Numbered from the stretch's first letter, positions 34,829-44,325 are shown. The stretch is DNA of 64,000 nt from Falsiroseomonas selenitidurans (GCF_012103215.1 NZ_JAAVNE010000016.1:1-64000); one strand, 5' to 3'. Made by a program: numbers and translations. The notes: a model not told the origin generated them from the letters alone.

Positions 34829-35345
34829 GCGTGGCCAGCACCCGCGCCGCGCCTTCCGCCACGGTCGAGTCATTCAGCACCGTGGCGATGTCGAGACCCG
34901 CCGGCAGCGCCGCCTCCCGCGCCAGGCGGGCGGCGATGTCGGCCGCATCCTCCCGCCCCCGCGCTTCCAGGCGCGCCGCCAGCACCGGCAGCGGCGCGGT
35001 GATGTTCAGCACCCGTACCGGATAGCGCGCCGCCGCTTCGGCCAGCACGGCGCGCGAGAGATTCGCCACCACCACGCGGCCGGCGGCGAGATCCGCCTCC
35101 ATCGCCACGGGAATGCCGTAGAACAGGCCATGCGCCGGCCACCACAGGGCGAAGGCGCCGGCGTCCCGCGCGGCCAGGAAGGCGTCTTCCGTCATCGGCA
35201 GATGGTCCTCGCCGCCGGCCTCCGCCGGGCGGGTGATGCAGCGGCGCGCGAAGACGAAGCGCGCATCGCCCGCCAGGCGCGCGCGGGCTGCCTGCATCAG
35301 CGTGTCCTTCCCGGCCCCGGAGGGCCCAACCACCGGAACCAGCAT
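34767..35345 (-). CDS. phnN: ribose 1,5-bisphosphokinase PhnN
   Basis: 192 residues. P-loop VGPSGAGKDTLMQAAR at residues 6-21, RRCITRPAEAGGEDHLP, FALWWPAHGLFYGIP and VVVANLSRAVLAEAA match PhnN, a guanylate-kinase-like enzyme that turns ribose 1,5-bisphosphate into PRPP, the last step after the cyclic phosphate is opened. It is encoded on the opposite strand to the rest of the operon, converges on the DUF1045 gene with a 62-base overlap, and is read divergently from the gamma-glutamyltransferase. It would therefore need its own promoter near 35346-35432. Confidence 0.92.
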   Translation of the reverse strand: MLVPVVGPSGAGKDTLMQAARARLAGDARFVFARRCITRPAEAGGEDHLPMTEDAFLAARDAGAFALWWPAHGLFYGIPVAMEADLAAGRVVVANLSRAVLAEAAARYPVRVLNITAPLPVLAARLEARGREDAADIAARLAREAALPAGLDIATVLNDSTVAEGAARVLATLSQAAADARPAGRARPAPTG

Positions 35346-35432
35346 TTGTCCTGATGCACCGCAATATTGACCGTGACGCTTCTGCCTGCGCCTATCGGCC
35401 ACCTCAAGTCGCCAACCGGAATTCGTCCCGCA

Positions 35433-37220
35433 ATGTTCACGACGCGCCCCGAGATCGCCGGCACCTTCGGTGTCGTCGCTTCCACCCACTGGATCGCCTC
35501 CCAGGTCGGCATGGCGGTGCTGGAGCGGGGCGGCAACGCCTTCGACGCGGCCGTCGCCGCGGGCTTCACGCTGCAGGTGGCGGAGCCGCATCTGAACGGC
35601 CCGGGCGGCGACTGCCCCATCATCCTGCACGACGCCAAGGCCGGCGCGCAGCGCGTGATCTGCGGCCAGGGCGTGGCGCCGGCGGGGCTCAGCGTGGCGC
35701 ATGTGAAGGAGGGGCTGGGGCTGGACCTGATCCCCGGCACCGGCTTCCTGCCCGCCATGGTGCCCGGCGCCTTCGACGCCTGGGCGCTGATGCTGCGCGA
35801 CTATGGCACCTGGTCGCTGCGCGACGTGCTGTCCTACGCCATCGGTTATGCGCATCGCGGCATCCACTACGTCCCGCGCGTGGTCGCCACGCTGAACACC
35901 GTGAAGCCGCTGTTCGAGTCCGAATGGCCGACATCGGCGGAAATCTGGCTGCGCAATGGCGGCCCCGTCGCCGGCGGCCTCTACGCCAACCCCACCCTGG
36001 GCCGCACCTGGGAACGCCTGCTGCGGGAGGCGGAGGCGGCGGGCCATGACCGGATCGCGCAGATCGATGCGGCCCGCAACGCCTGGTATGGCGGCTTCGT
36101 CGCCGAGGCGATCGGCGATTTTTTCGCTTCCAGCGAGATGCTCGATGCCTCCGGCCGCCGCCACAAGGGCGTGCTGACGGCACACGACATGGCCCATTGG
36201 CGTGCCAGCCAGGAAGCGCCCCTGAAGCGCGACTACCGCGGCCACACCGTGCTGAAATGCGGCGTCTGGAGCCAGGGGCCCGCCATGCTGCAGACGCTGG
36301 CGCTGCTGGAGGGCTTCGACCTGGCGGGGATGGACCCGATGGGCGAGGAATATGCCCATACCGTCATCGAATGCATGAAGCTGGCCTTCGCGGACCGGGA
36401 GGCCTTCTACGGCGACCCTGATTTCGTCGACGTGCCGATCCACCATCTGTTGTCCGACGACTACGCGGCGGAGCGCCGCGCCCTGGTGGGCGAGGCCGCC
36501 AGCCTCGACCTCCGCCCCGGCACCCTGCCCGGCATGGCCACCCCCTGGGTCGACCACGACGCGATCAGCCGGGTGGAAATGCTGACCCGCGCGCCCGGCG
36601 CCGGGGAGCCGACGGTTGCGCGGCTCGGCGTCTCCGGCGCCGACACCTGCCACATCGACGTCATCGACAGCCAGGGCAACATGGTCTCCGCCACGCCCTC
36701 CGGCGGCTGGTTCCAGTCCTCCCCGGCGGTACCGGGGCTGGGCTTCTGCCTCGGCACGCGCGGGCAGATGTTCTGGCTGGATGAGAGCCTGCCGAACGGC
36801 CTGAAGCCCGGCAAGCGGCCGCGCACCACGCTCTCCCCGGCCATGGCGCTGAAGGACGGCCGCCCCTGGATGAGCTTCGGCACGCCGGGCGGGGAACAGC
36901 AGGACCAGTGGCAGCCCATCATGTTCACCCGCATGGTGGACCACGCCATGGGCATCCAGCAGGCGATCGACGCGCCGGCCTTCCACACCGAACACTGGCC
37001 GAGCAGCTTCTGGCCGCGCGTCGCCCGCCCCGGCAAGGTGGTGCTCGAAGGCCGCTACGCGCCGGAGGTGGCCCGCCTGCTGACCGCGCGCGGGCATCTG
37101 GTGGATGTCGGCGGCGACTGGTCCGAGGGCAGGCTGACCGGCGCGCGGCAGGAAGCGGACGGCCAACTGTTCGCCGGCGCCAATCCGCGCGGCATGCAGG
37201 GCTACGCGGTCGGGCGCTGA
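35433..37220 (+). CDS. gamma-glutamyltransferase family protein (first copy)
   Basis: 595 residues from ATG 35433; a GTG at 35367 is in frame. N-terminal-nucleophile fold: GGNAFDAAVAAGFTLQVAEPHLNGPGGDCPI, then the autocleavage region around SGADTCHIDVID, where the Thr after GAD is the expected nucleophile, and SPAMALKDGRPWMSFGTPGG near the C-terminus. No signal peptide is evident, so it may be cytosolic. GGTs transfer or hydrolyse gamma-glutamyl groups; many related enzymes act on other amides. Identity to the second copy (46731-48338) is low by eye, so they are not a recent duplication. Confidence 0.88.
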   Translation: MFTTRPEIAGTFGVVASTHWIASQVGMAVLERGGNAFDAAVAAGFTLQVAEPHLNGPGGDCPIILHDAKAGAQRVICGQGVAPAGLSVAHVKEGLGLDLIPGTGFLPAMVPGAFDAWALMLRDYGTWSLRDVLSYAIGYAHRGIHYVPRVVATLNTVKPLFESEWPTSAEIWLRNGGPVAGGLYANPTLGRTWERLLREAEAAGHDRIAQIDAARNAWYGGFVAEAIGDFFASSEMLDASGRRHKGVLTAHDMAHWRASQEAPLKRDYRGHTVLKCGVWSQGPAMLQTLALLEGFDLAGMDPMGEEYAHTVIECMKLAFADREAFYGDPDFVDVPIHHLLSDDYAAERRALVGEAASLDLRPGTLPGMATPWVDHDAISRVEMLTRAPGAGEPTVARLGVSGADTCHIDVIDSQGNMVSATPSGGWFQSSPAVPGLGFCLGTRGQMFWLDESLPNGLKPGKRPRTTLSPAMALKDGRPWMSFGTPGGEQQDQWQPIMFTRMVDHAMGIQQAIDAPAFHTEHWPSSFWPRVARPGKVVLEGRYAPEVARLLTARGHLVDVGGDWSEGRLTGARQEADGQLFAGANPRGMQGYAVGR

Positions 37221-37318
37221 GCCATAGGCGGCACCTGTCGCGACGAAAGGCGGCGCGCAACTGGCGCGATGGTCTCGCCTGCCTGTAGCTGTCCGGGTGA
37301 CAGGGCAGGAGAACGGCG

Positions 37319-38023
37319 ATGCCGGACCAGGAATTCCACGGCAGGCGCACGCTGGACGAGGCGGCGCTGGCGCGCGTGACCGGCGGCGCACCGCCGCCTG
37401 ACCACCCCGATGCGGCGCCGGCGCCGGGCCTGTTCCATGTCGACCATGGCGATGCCGATGCCACCCTCACCGGGGGATCGGGCAATGATGTGCTCTACAT
37501 GGGCCAGGGCGATGACAGCGCCGCGGGCGGCGAGGGCGACGACCGGATCCATGGCGACAATGTCTTCGCCGCCGCCGCGATCGGCGGCGACCCGGCGGCG
37601 GTGCTGACCTTCTCCGGCAACGACACGCTGGATGGCGGCGCGGGGCGGGACACCATCCATGGCGACAGCCCCTCCAATGCCGGCCTCGGCGGCGATGACG
37701 TGATCAGCGGCGGTACCGGCGACGGCGCGCCGGACCAGGCCTTCGGCGGTGCCGGGGATGACACCTACATCTGGCGCCCCGGCGATAGCAGCGACCGCTT
37801 CGAGGGCGGCACGGGCCAGGACACGCTGCACCTGCCCACGCTGGACGAAGGCACGCTGCGGATGTGCCTGGACCTGCCCGGGGGGCTGGAGCTGCGCAGC
37901 CTGGGGGATGGCCTGTTCGGCTTCTTCGACGCCGCCGGCAACCGGACCGAGGCAAGCGGCTCGCTGACCCTGAAGGGCGAGACGCTGAGCTTCGCCGCGC
38001 TGGAGACCATCCGCCTGGGGTAG
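37319..38023 (+). CDS. RTX-repeat calcium-binding protein with double-glycine leader
   Basis: 234 residues; ATG 37319 follows GCAGGAG. The N-terminus RRTLDEAALARVTGG (residues 9-23) fits the bacteriocin/C39 leader rule L-x4-L-x2-V-x-GG with hydrophobics at -12, -7 and -4, so cleavage is expected after residue 23. Then come GGSGNDVLYMGQGDDSAAGG, GGEGDDRIHGD, GGAGRDTIHGD, GGTGDG and GGAGDDTYIW, nonapeptide RTX repeats that bind Ca outside the cell. No catalytic domain is seen; the C-terminus is beta-rich (LTLKGETLSFAALETIRLG). RTX proteins normally use a C-terminal type I signal, so a GG leader is unusual. No cognate ABC exporter is nearby. Confidence 0.8.
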   Translation: MPDQEFHGRRTLDEAALARVTGGAPPPDHPDAAPAPGLFHVDHGDADATLTGGSGNDVLYMGQGDDSAAGGEGDDRIHGDNVFAAAAIGGDPAAVLTFSGNDTLDGGAGRDTIHGDSPSNAGLGGDDVISGGTGDGAPDQAFGGAGDDTYIWRPGDSSDRFEGGTGQDTLHLPTLDEGTLRMCLDLPGGLELRSLGDGLFGFFDAAGNRTEASGSLTLKGETLSFAALETIRLG

Positions 38024-38025
38024 GA

Positions 38026-38048
38026 GCGGGACCCGCGCCGGGTCCCGC
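38026..38048. terminator. bidirectional hairpin between convergent genes
   Basis: GCGGGACCC-GCGCC-GGGTCCCGC is a perfect 9-bp stem, 3 bases after the RTX stop and 13 bases from the end of the TPP-enzyme gene on the other strand. Position between convergent genes and stem strength favour a bidirectional terminator; there is no T tract. Confidence 0.65.
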
Positions 38049-38060
38049 CGCCTCCCGGCG

Positions 38061-39740
38061 TCAGGCCTTGGCGGCCTGGGCGCGCAGCTGCGCGATGGTG
38101 GCGCGGTTGGTCACCTGCTCCGGGTTCATGCGGATCTCGATGATCGCCGCCTTGCCGCTGGCCTTGGCCCGCTGGAAGGCCGGCACCAGCTCCTCCGTCG
38201 CTTCCACCACCTCGCCATGGCCGCCGAAGGCCTCGATGAACAGGCGGAAATCGGGGTTGGTCAGCTGGGTGCCGGAGACGCGGCCCGGATAGGTGCGTTC
38301 CTGGTACATGCGGATGGTGCCGTACATGCCGTTGTTGAACACCAGGATGATCGGCGCCGCGCCCTGGTGGAAGCAGGTCGCCATCTCCTGCCCTGTCATC
38401 AGCGCCCCGCCATCGCCGACGAAGCAGACAACAGTCCTGTCGGGATGCGTGATCGCCGCACCGATGGCGGCGGGAATGCCGTAGCCCATGGCGCCATTGG
38501 TCGGCCCAAGAAAATCCTGGCCCTCCCGGACATGCATGAAGCGGTTCGGCCAGGTGGCGAAATTGCCGGCATCCGAGGTGTAGATCGTATCCGCCGGCAG
38601 CACCTTCTCCAGTTCCTGCAGCGCCACGGCCAGGTTCAGCGGCCCCTCGTAGCTCGGCGGCACCGCCTGGGCTTCCCGCTGCGCCCGCAGCGCCTGGCGC
38701 CAGGCGCCCCAGCGCGGCGCCTCGATGCGCGGCAAGGCCGCGGCGGCATGGGCAAAGGCGTTGACGTCGGCGGTGATGCCGAGCGCCACGCGATGCACCC
38801 GGCCGATCTCCGCCTGGTCCTGGTGCACCTGGATGATGGGCTGGCGGCCGGCGAAGTCGAACAGCGTGTAGCCCTGGCTCACCGGCTCGCCCAGCCGGGT
38901 GCCGAAGGCCAGGATCAGGTCGGATTCGCGGGCCTTGGCGACCAGCCCGGCATCGGCACCGACGCCAAGGTCGCCCGCGTAGTGCGCGGCGGTGCCGTCG
39001 AACAGCCCCATCCGGCGGAAGGACACGGCGACGGGGATGTCGTTGCCCACCAGGAAGTCGCGGATCGCGGCACGGCCCTCAGCGGTCCAGCCGCTGCCGC
39101 CCAGGATCGCCAGCGGCCGTTCCGCGCGGCCGAGCATGTCCATCATGCGCGCCAGCGCGGCGGGGGCCGGATGCGCCGGCATAACCGGGCAAGGGCCGAT
39201 ATCCGGCACGCTGGCGAGGTGCTTCTGCATTTCCTCGGAAATGGCGACCACCACCGGGCCGGGGCGGCCGCTCACCGCCACATCGAAGGCATGGGCGATC
39301 AGTTCCGGGATCCGCGCGGCTTCGTCGATCTGCGTCACCCATTTGGCGATCGGGCCGAAGAAGCGGCGGTAATCCACCTCCTGGAAGGTTTCCCGGTCTG
39401 TCTCGTTCATCGGGATCTGGCCGACCAGCAGCACCAGCGGCGTGCTGTCCTGGAAGGCGACATGCACGCCGATGGCGGCGTGGCAGGCGCCCGGGCCGCG
39501 GGTGACGATGGCGACGCCGGGCTTGCCGGTCAGCTTGCCATGGGCTTCGGCCATGTGGATGGCGCCCGCCTCGAAGCGGCAGGTCACCAGCTCCACCCGG
39601 TTGCGCTGGTTGTACAGGCCGTCCAGCAAATCGAGGTAGCTTTCGCCCGGCACGGCGAAGATGTGTGTCGCGCCATTGGCGACCAGCGCATCCGCCAGCA
39701 ACTGCCCGCCCGTCCGTGCCTCGATCCCGTTCTGCGCCAC
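38061..39740 (-). CDS. thiamine-diphosphate enzyme, acetolactate synthase-like
   Basis: 559 residues with the three-domain ThDP fold: AVPGESYLDLLDGLY (catalytic Glu of GES near residue 33), a central Rossmann-like domain (FGTRLGEPVSQGYTLF), and the C-terminal diphosphate-binding motif GDGGALMTGQEMATCFHQGAAP...NNGMYGTIRMY (GDG...NN). Similar enzymes include acetolactate synthase large subunits, glyoxylate carboligase and 2-hydroxyacyl-CoA lyases. No small regulatory subunit gene is adjacent, so biosynthetic IlvB is unlikely. Single gene; the substrate is not assignable from this sequence. Confidence 0.87.
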   Translation of the reverse strand: MAQNGIEARTGGQLLADALVANGATHIFAVPGESYLDLLDGLYNQRNRVELVTCRFEAGAIHMAEAHGKLTGKPGVAIVTRGPGACHAAIGVHVAFQDSTPLVLLVGQIPMNETDRETFQEVDYRRFFGPIAKWVTQIDEAARIPELIAHAFDVAVSGRPGPVVVAISEEMQKHLASVPDIGPCPVMPAHPAPAALARMMDMLGRAERPLAILGGSGWTAEGRAAIRDFLVGNDIPVAVSFRRMGLFDGTAAHYAGDLGVGADAGLVAKARESDLILAFGTRLGEPVSQGYTLFDFAGRQPIIQVHQDQAEIGRVHRVALGITADVNAFAHAAAALPRIEAPRWGAWRQALRAQREAQAVPPSYEGPLNLAVALQELEKVLPADTIYTSDAGNFATWPNRFMHVREGQDFLGPTNGAMGYGIPAAIGAAITHPDRTVVCFVGDGGALMTGQEMATCFHQGAAPIILVFNNGMYGTIRMYQERTYPGRVSGTQLTNPDFRLFIEAFGGHGEVVEATEELVPAFQRAKASGKAAIIEIRMNPEQVTNRATIAQLRAQAAKA

Positions 39741-39790
39741 GCCTGAGCTCCCCTGGGTTTCCGTCCCTGGGGATTTAGCCTGCCCTTGGC

Positions 39791-39822
39791 GGCGCGCCTA
39801 CTCCGCCCCCGCCCGGCGCGCC
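39791..39822. terminator. hairpin downstream of the RND permease gene
   Basis: Two copies of the self-complementary GGCGCGCC (39791-39798 and 39815-39822), 16 bases apart, can pair to form a stem just past the RND stop on the minus strand. No T tract. Confidence 0.35.
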
Positions 39823-39838
39823 TGGGGATGCGGCGCGG

Positions 39839-42800
39839 CTACTCGGCCGGCGCCGGGTGGCTCACCGGCTTCTGGCGTTCCAACTCCGACAGCCGCTCGG
39901 CGATGGCTCCGATCGGCTTGGTGAAGGGCGCCAGCAGCAGGTACAGCGCCGGCACGGCATACAGCGTCATGAAGGTGGAAAAGGTCACGCCGCCGACGAT
40001 CACCACGCCCAGCGCCTGCCGGCTTTCCGCCCCCGCCCCCGTCGCCATGGCCAGCGGCAGGGCGCCGAAGGCGGTGGCGATGGAGGTCATCAGGATCGGC
40101 CGCAGCCGCACCACCGAGGATTCCAGCACGGCGTCACGCACCGAAAGACCGCGGTCGCGCAGCTGGTTGGCGAATTCCACCACCAGGATGCCGTTCTTCG
40201 CCATCAGCCCGATCAGCAGGATCATGCCGATCTGGCTGAACACGTTCAGCGACTGGCCCGTCACCATCAGCGCGATCAGCCCGCCGGTCACCGCCAGCGG
40301 GGTGGACAGCAGGATGATGAAGGGGTGGATGAAGCTCTCGAACTGCGCCGCCAGCACCAGGAACACCACCAGCAGCGCCAGCGCGAAGGTGACATAGAGC
40401 GCGCCGGAGCTTTCCTTGAACTCCAGGCTCTGGCCGCGATAGCTGATGCGCGCCTCGCCCGGCAGCACCTCCCGCGCGACGCCTTCCATGAAGGCCAGCG
40501 CCTCGCCCAGCGAATAGCCGGGGGCCAGCGAGGCGCTGATGGTGATGGCGCGCACCCGATCCTCCCGCGCCAGGGATTGCGGCCGGGCGCGCTCGGTCAA
40601 CGTCACCACATTGGACAGCGGCACCAGCCCCCCCTGGGAGGAGCCGGACCCGGCGATCAGGCCCAGCTGGCCGCCGGCACTGGTGCGGATGAAGATGTTC
40701 TGCAGATCGTAGGGGCTGGCGCGGTCTTCCTCCCGCGCCTGCAGCAGCACCTGGTATTCCTGCCCGCCCTCGACATAGGTGCCGACCTGGCGGGAGCCGA
40801 GCATCGTCTCGATGGTACGGCCCATGGACTGGATGGAAACGCCGAGCTCGGCGGCCTTGCGCCGGTCGATTTCCACCCGGATTTCCGGCTTGGTCTCGAT
40901 GTAGTTGCTGTTCAGGTTCAGCAGCCGCGGGTTCTGCCGCGCCGCCTGCAGGAAGGCGTCGCGCCACGCCACCAGGGTCGCGTAGTCGGACCCGCCGATG
41001 ACGAACTGCACCGGCGGCTGGAAGCCGCGCTGGCCGAGCGAACCCGGGTTCAGCGCGAAGGCGCGCACGCCGGGAATCGCCAGCAGGCCGGGCATCACCT
41101 GCGCCACGATCGCCTGCTGCTTGCGCGACCGCTGGTCCCAGGGCGCGAGGCGCATGAAGATGTTGGCCACATTCGCCTGCGCCGGCCGCTGGAAGCCGCC
41201 CACCGTCGCGAACAGGGAAGCCACCTCCCCGCTCTCGACGAAGGGCTGCACCACGCGTTCGATGCGCTGCACATGTTCGCGGGTATAGGCGAAGGAGGCG
41301 CCTTCCGGCCCGGTCGTCGGGATGATGATGACGCCGCGATCCTCGGTCGGCGCGAATTCCTTCGGCAGCGCCAGGAACAGCACCGCGCCGAGGCCGGTCA
41401 GCGCCACCACGGCGCCCAGCGTCAGCACCGGCGCGGCCAGGGCGCGGGACAGGCTGCTGCGCAGCAGCCAGTTCATGCCCAGGAAGAAGGGCTCGGTCCA
41501 GCGGATCAGCCGCGAATCGCCCTCATGCGGCTTCAGCAGCTTGGAGCACATCATCGGTGTCAGGGTCAGCGCCACCAGGCCGGAGAACACCACGGAAGCG
41601 GCCAGCGCGAAGCCGAATTCGGTGAACAGCCGCCCGGTATTGCCGCCCATGAAGGACAGCGGCACGAACACCGCGATCAGCACCAGCGTCGTCGCGATGA
41701 CCGCGAAGGCAATCTCCCGCGCCCCGCGCAGGGCGGCCAGCAGGGGCGCCTCCCCCTCCTCGATGCGGCGGTGGATGTTCTCCAGCACCACGATGGCGTC
41801 GTCCACCACCAGGCCGATCGCCAGCACCAGCCCCAGCAGCGTCAGCACATTGAGCGAGAAGCCCAGCGCCGACAGCGCGATGAAGGAGGCGATGATCGAC
41901 ACCGGGATGGCGACCACCGGGATGATCGTGGCGCGGAAGGAGCGCAGGAAGAAGAAGATCACGACGACGACGAGGATCAGCGCGATCATCAGCGCGTGCT
42001 CCACCTCGTAGATCGACTGCGCGATGAAGGTGCTCTCGTCGTAGCCGATCACCACCTCCACCCCCCCGGGGATGGAGGCGCGGATCAGTTCCACCTCCGC
42101 CTTCACCGCATCGGCGACCGAGAGCGTGTTGGCGGTGGATTGCCGCTGGATTCCCAGGCCGACGCCGGGCTTGCCGTTGATGCGGTACTCGCCGCGCGTG
42201 TTCTCCGGCGCCACCTCCACCCGCGCCACGTCGCCCAGCAGCACCTGGCCATTGGCGTTACGCGCCAGCACCACCTGCTGGAACTGGTCCGGCGTGCCGA
42301 TGCGCGTGTCGGTGCGGACCGTCAGCTCCCGCGCCTGGCCCTCGATGCGGCCGCCGGGCAGCTCCACATTCTCGCGCCGGATCGCATCCTCCACGTCCTG
42401 CACCGTCAGGCCGCGCGCGGCCAGCGCCTGGCGGTCGAGCCAGATGCGCATGGAGGGCTTGCGCTCGCCGGAGACGAGCACCTGCGCCACGCCCTCCACC
42501 GTCGCCAGCCGGTCGGCGAAGCGGGTGCGGGCCAGTTCGGTCAGCTCCATGCCGCTCAGCTGGTCCGACACCAGCGCCACCCACAGGATGGGCCGGGCAT
42601 CGCCATCCACCTTCTGCACGATCGGCGCATCCGCCTGCTCCGGCAGCCGCGCCAGGGCGCGGGCCACGCGGTCGCGCACATCGTTCGAGGCGGCGTCGAT
42701 GTCGCGCGAGAGCTGGAACTCCATCGTCACCTGGCTGCGCTCGTCGCGGGAGGTGGAGGACATCAGCTTGATGCCCTCGATCCCGGCCACCGCGGCCTCG

Positions 42801-43000
42801 ATGATCTCGGTGATCTGCGTGTCCACCACGGCGGCGGAGGCGCCGAGATAGGTGGTGGTGACGGAGACGATGGGCGGGTCGATGGCCGGGTATTCGCGGA
42901 TCGGCAGCTTGGCGAGGGAGGCCATGCCGAGGACGATCAGCAGCAGGCTGATCACCATGGCGAAGACGGGTCGCTTGATGGAAACGTCCGAGAGCACCAT
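39839..43000 (-). CDS. RND multidrug efflux permease (HAE1 type)
   Basis: 1053 residues from ATG 43000 (MVLSDVSIKRPVFAMV), chosen for an AGGG nine bases upstream over two earlier in-frame ATGs. Twelve membrane segments with two large periplasmic loops. The proton-relay Asp pair is in GLVLAIGLVVDDAIVVLENIHRR, and ALTLTPMMCSKLL and FMGGNTGRLFTEFGFALA are also typical. It exchanges protons for drugs or other amphiphiles as the inner-membrane part of a tripartite pump. The adaptor gene lies 103 bases upstream; no outer-membrane factor gene is in the window. Confidence 0.95.
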   Translation of the reverse strand: MVLSDVSIKRPVFAMVISLLLIVLGMASLAKLPIREYPAIDPPIVSVTTTYLGASAAVVDTQITEIIEAAVAGIEGIKLMSSTSRDERSQVTMEFQLSRDIDAASNDVRDRVARALARLPEQADAPIVQKVDGDARPILWVALVSDQLSGMELTELARTRFADRLATVEGVAQVLVSGERKPSMRIWLDRQALAARGLTVQDVEDAIRRENVELPGGRIEGQARELTVRTDTRIGTPDQFQQVVLARNANGQVLLGDVARVEVAPENTRGEYRINGKPGVGLGIQRQSTANTLSVADAVKAEVELIRASIPGGVEVVIGYDESTFIAQSIYEVEHALMIALILVVVVIFFFLRSFRATIIPVVAIPVSIIASFIALSALGFSLNVLTLLGLVLAIGLVVDDAIVVLENIHRRIEEGEAPLLAALRGAREIAFAVIATTLVLIAVFVPLSFMGGNTGRLFTEFGFALAASVVFSGLVALTLTPMMCSKLLKPHEGDSRLIRWTEPFFLGMNWLLRSSLSRALAAPVLTLGAVVALTGLGAVLFLALPKEFAPTEDRGVIIIPTTGPEGASFAYTREHVQRIERVVQPFVESGEVASLFATVGGFQRPAQANVANIFMRLAPWDQRSRKQQAIVAQVMPGLLAIPGVRAFALNPGSLGQRGFQPPVQFVIGGSDYATLVAWRDAFLQAARQNPRLLNLNSNYIETKPEIRVEIDRRKAAELGVSIQSMGRTIETMLGSRQVGTYVEGGQEYQVLLQAREEDRASPYDLQNIFIRTSAGGQLGLIAGSGSSQGGLVPLSNVVTLTERARPQSLAREDRVRAITISASLAPGYSLGEALAFMEGVAREVLPGEARISYRGQSLEFKESSGALYVTFALALLVVFLVLAAQFESFIHPFIILLSTPLAVTGGLIALMVTGQSLNVFSQIGMILLIGLMAKNGILVVEFANQLRDRGLSVRDAVLESSVVRLRPILMTSIATAFGALPLAMATGAGAESRQALGVVIVGGVTFSTFMTLYAVPALYLLLAPFTKPIGAIAERLSELERQKPVSHPAPAE

Positions 43001-43103
43001 GGCGCGCATCCCTGTCTGGAACCCCGGCCGGGATCGCGGCGGGGGCGGTCGCAAGGTTCAATCCGGCCGGGTCATGCCCCGGCCAAGGGTCACGGGGCGG
43101 ATA

Positions 43104-44219
43104 TCAGGAGGTCGGCCGCGTCAGCGTCTCGGTCACCCGCACCGGGACGTCGTTGCGCAGGCGCTGCAGGCCGCGGACCACGACGACATCGCCGGCCTCG
43201 ATGCCCGAGACCACCTCCACCTCCCCGCTCAGCCGCTGGCCCAGCCGGACCTCCAGGCGCCGGGCGCGGTTGTCGCGGATGGCGTAGACGAAGGCGCGGC
43301 CGCCCAGCGGGTCGATCGCCTCCTCCGGGATCAGCAGGGCGTTGGGCCGGGTGGCGAGCACCAGTTCCACGGTCATGAACAGGCCGGGCTTCAGCGCCTC
43401 ATCCGTGTTGTCGAACTCGCTGATCACGCGGACGGTGCGGGTGCTGGTGTCGATGCGGGTGTCCACCACCGCGACGGTGCCGGTGAAGCGGCGATCGCCG
43501 AAGGCACTGCTGCGCGCGGTCACCTGGCTGCCGACGCGCACGCGCGCCAGGAACACCTCCGGCACGGCGAATTCCACGCGCACCTTCTCGATATCGTCCA
43601 GCGTGGTCACCACCGTACCCGGCTGCAACAGCGCGCCGACCGAGACCTGGCGCAGGCCGACACGGCCGGCGAAGGGGGCGGCGACACGCAGTTCCTCCAG
43701 CCGCGCCGCGGTCTGGCGGACCCGGCCCTCGGCCTGGCGCGCCAGGGCTTCCAGCGTTTCCAGCCGCTGCGCGGCGATGGACTGGCCGGGCTGCAGCTGC
43801 CGGGCGCGCTGCGCCTGGCTGCGGGCGTCGTCATGCAGGGCGCGGGCCTGGTCCAGCTCGGCCCGCAGGGCGGCGGCTTCCAGATCCACCAGCTGGTCGC
43901 CTTCGCGCACCATCTGGCCTTCCTCGAAGCGGATCCGGGTGACGATGCCGGTCACCTTGGCGGTGACGGTCACGGCATTGCGGGCGCGCACCGTGCCCAC
44001 CGCCTCCGTCCGGTCCACCACCGCGGCGACCCGAACCGGGGCCACGGCCACGCCCACCGGGCCGCCCGCGCCGCCGCGCTGGGCTGGGCCGGGCGCCGCG
44101 GCCTCCAGCCCGACCAGCGCCAGCGGACGCGGCAGGCCGACCTTCTCGCCGAAAACGTGCCATGCCGTGCCGAGCCCGACGATCAGGGCCATTACGGCAA
44201 GTTGGGAGGATGTGCGCAT
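43104..44219 (-). CDS. RND efflux periplasmic adaptor (MFP) subunit
   Basis: 371 residues from ATG 44219 (MRTSSQLAVMALIVGLGTAW). A single N-terminal anchor helix is followed by a barrel-sandwich (VTVTAKVTGIVTRIRFEEGQMVREGDQLVDLE), an alpha-hairpin (about 125-175), and a beta-barrel (VEFAVPEVFLARVRVGSQV) of the AcrA/MexA type. It links the inner-membrane permease (next gene) to an outer-membrane channel. The Gly/Ala/Pro-rich stretch after the anchor may be a flexible linker. Divergent from the Lrp-like gene, with candidate control elements between them. Confidence 0.94.
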   Translation of the reverse strand: MRTSSQLAVMALIVGLGTAWHVFGEKVGLPRPLALVGLEAAAPGPAQRGGAGGPVGVAVAPVRVAAVVDRTEAVGTVRARNAVTVTAKVTGIVTRIRFEEGQMVREGDQLVDLEAAALRAELDQARALHDDARSQAQRARQLQPGQSIAAQRLETLEALARQAEGRVRQTAARLEELRVAAPFAGRVGLRQVSVGALLQPGTVVTTLDDIEKVRVEFAVPEVFLARVRVGSQVTARSSAFGDRRFTGTVAVVDTRIDTSTRTVRVISEFDNTDEALKPGLFMTVELVLATRPNALLIPEEAIDPLGGRAFVYAIRDNRARRLEVRLGQRLSGEVEVVSGIEAGDVVVVRGLQRLRNDVPVRVTETLTRPTS

Positions 44220-44325
44220 GCAACCCCAGTTCTGCCCGCCGTCTTCTCGCCGCGGCACCATCGCCGGGCAAGATACTGTTACCGTTCGTCACCGGTCGCG
44301 CCGCCACGGGAAGGCGGCGACGGTG

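Noticed and set aside
35367-35432. GTG start at 35367 for the first gamma-glutamyltransferase
   Set aside because: The added 22 residues contain no signal peptide or conserved sequence, and the family alignment by eye begins at MFTTRPEIAG; the longer start remains possible.
38061-39740. Calling the TPP enzyme biosynthetic IlvB
   Set aside because: There is no adjacent ilvN/ilvH regulatory subunit, and the protein is shorter and divergent from biosynthetic acetolactate synthase, so only the general family is given.
39857-43378. Plus-strand open frame of 1173 codons antisense to the RND permease
   Set aside because: The RND permease on the other strand has all family motifs; the antisense product is a His/Gln/Arg-rich composition artefact.
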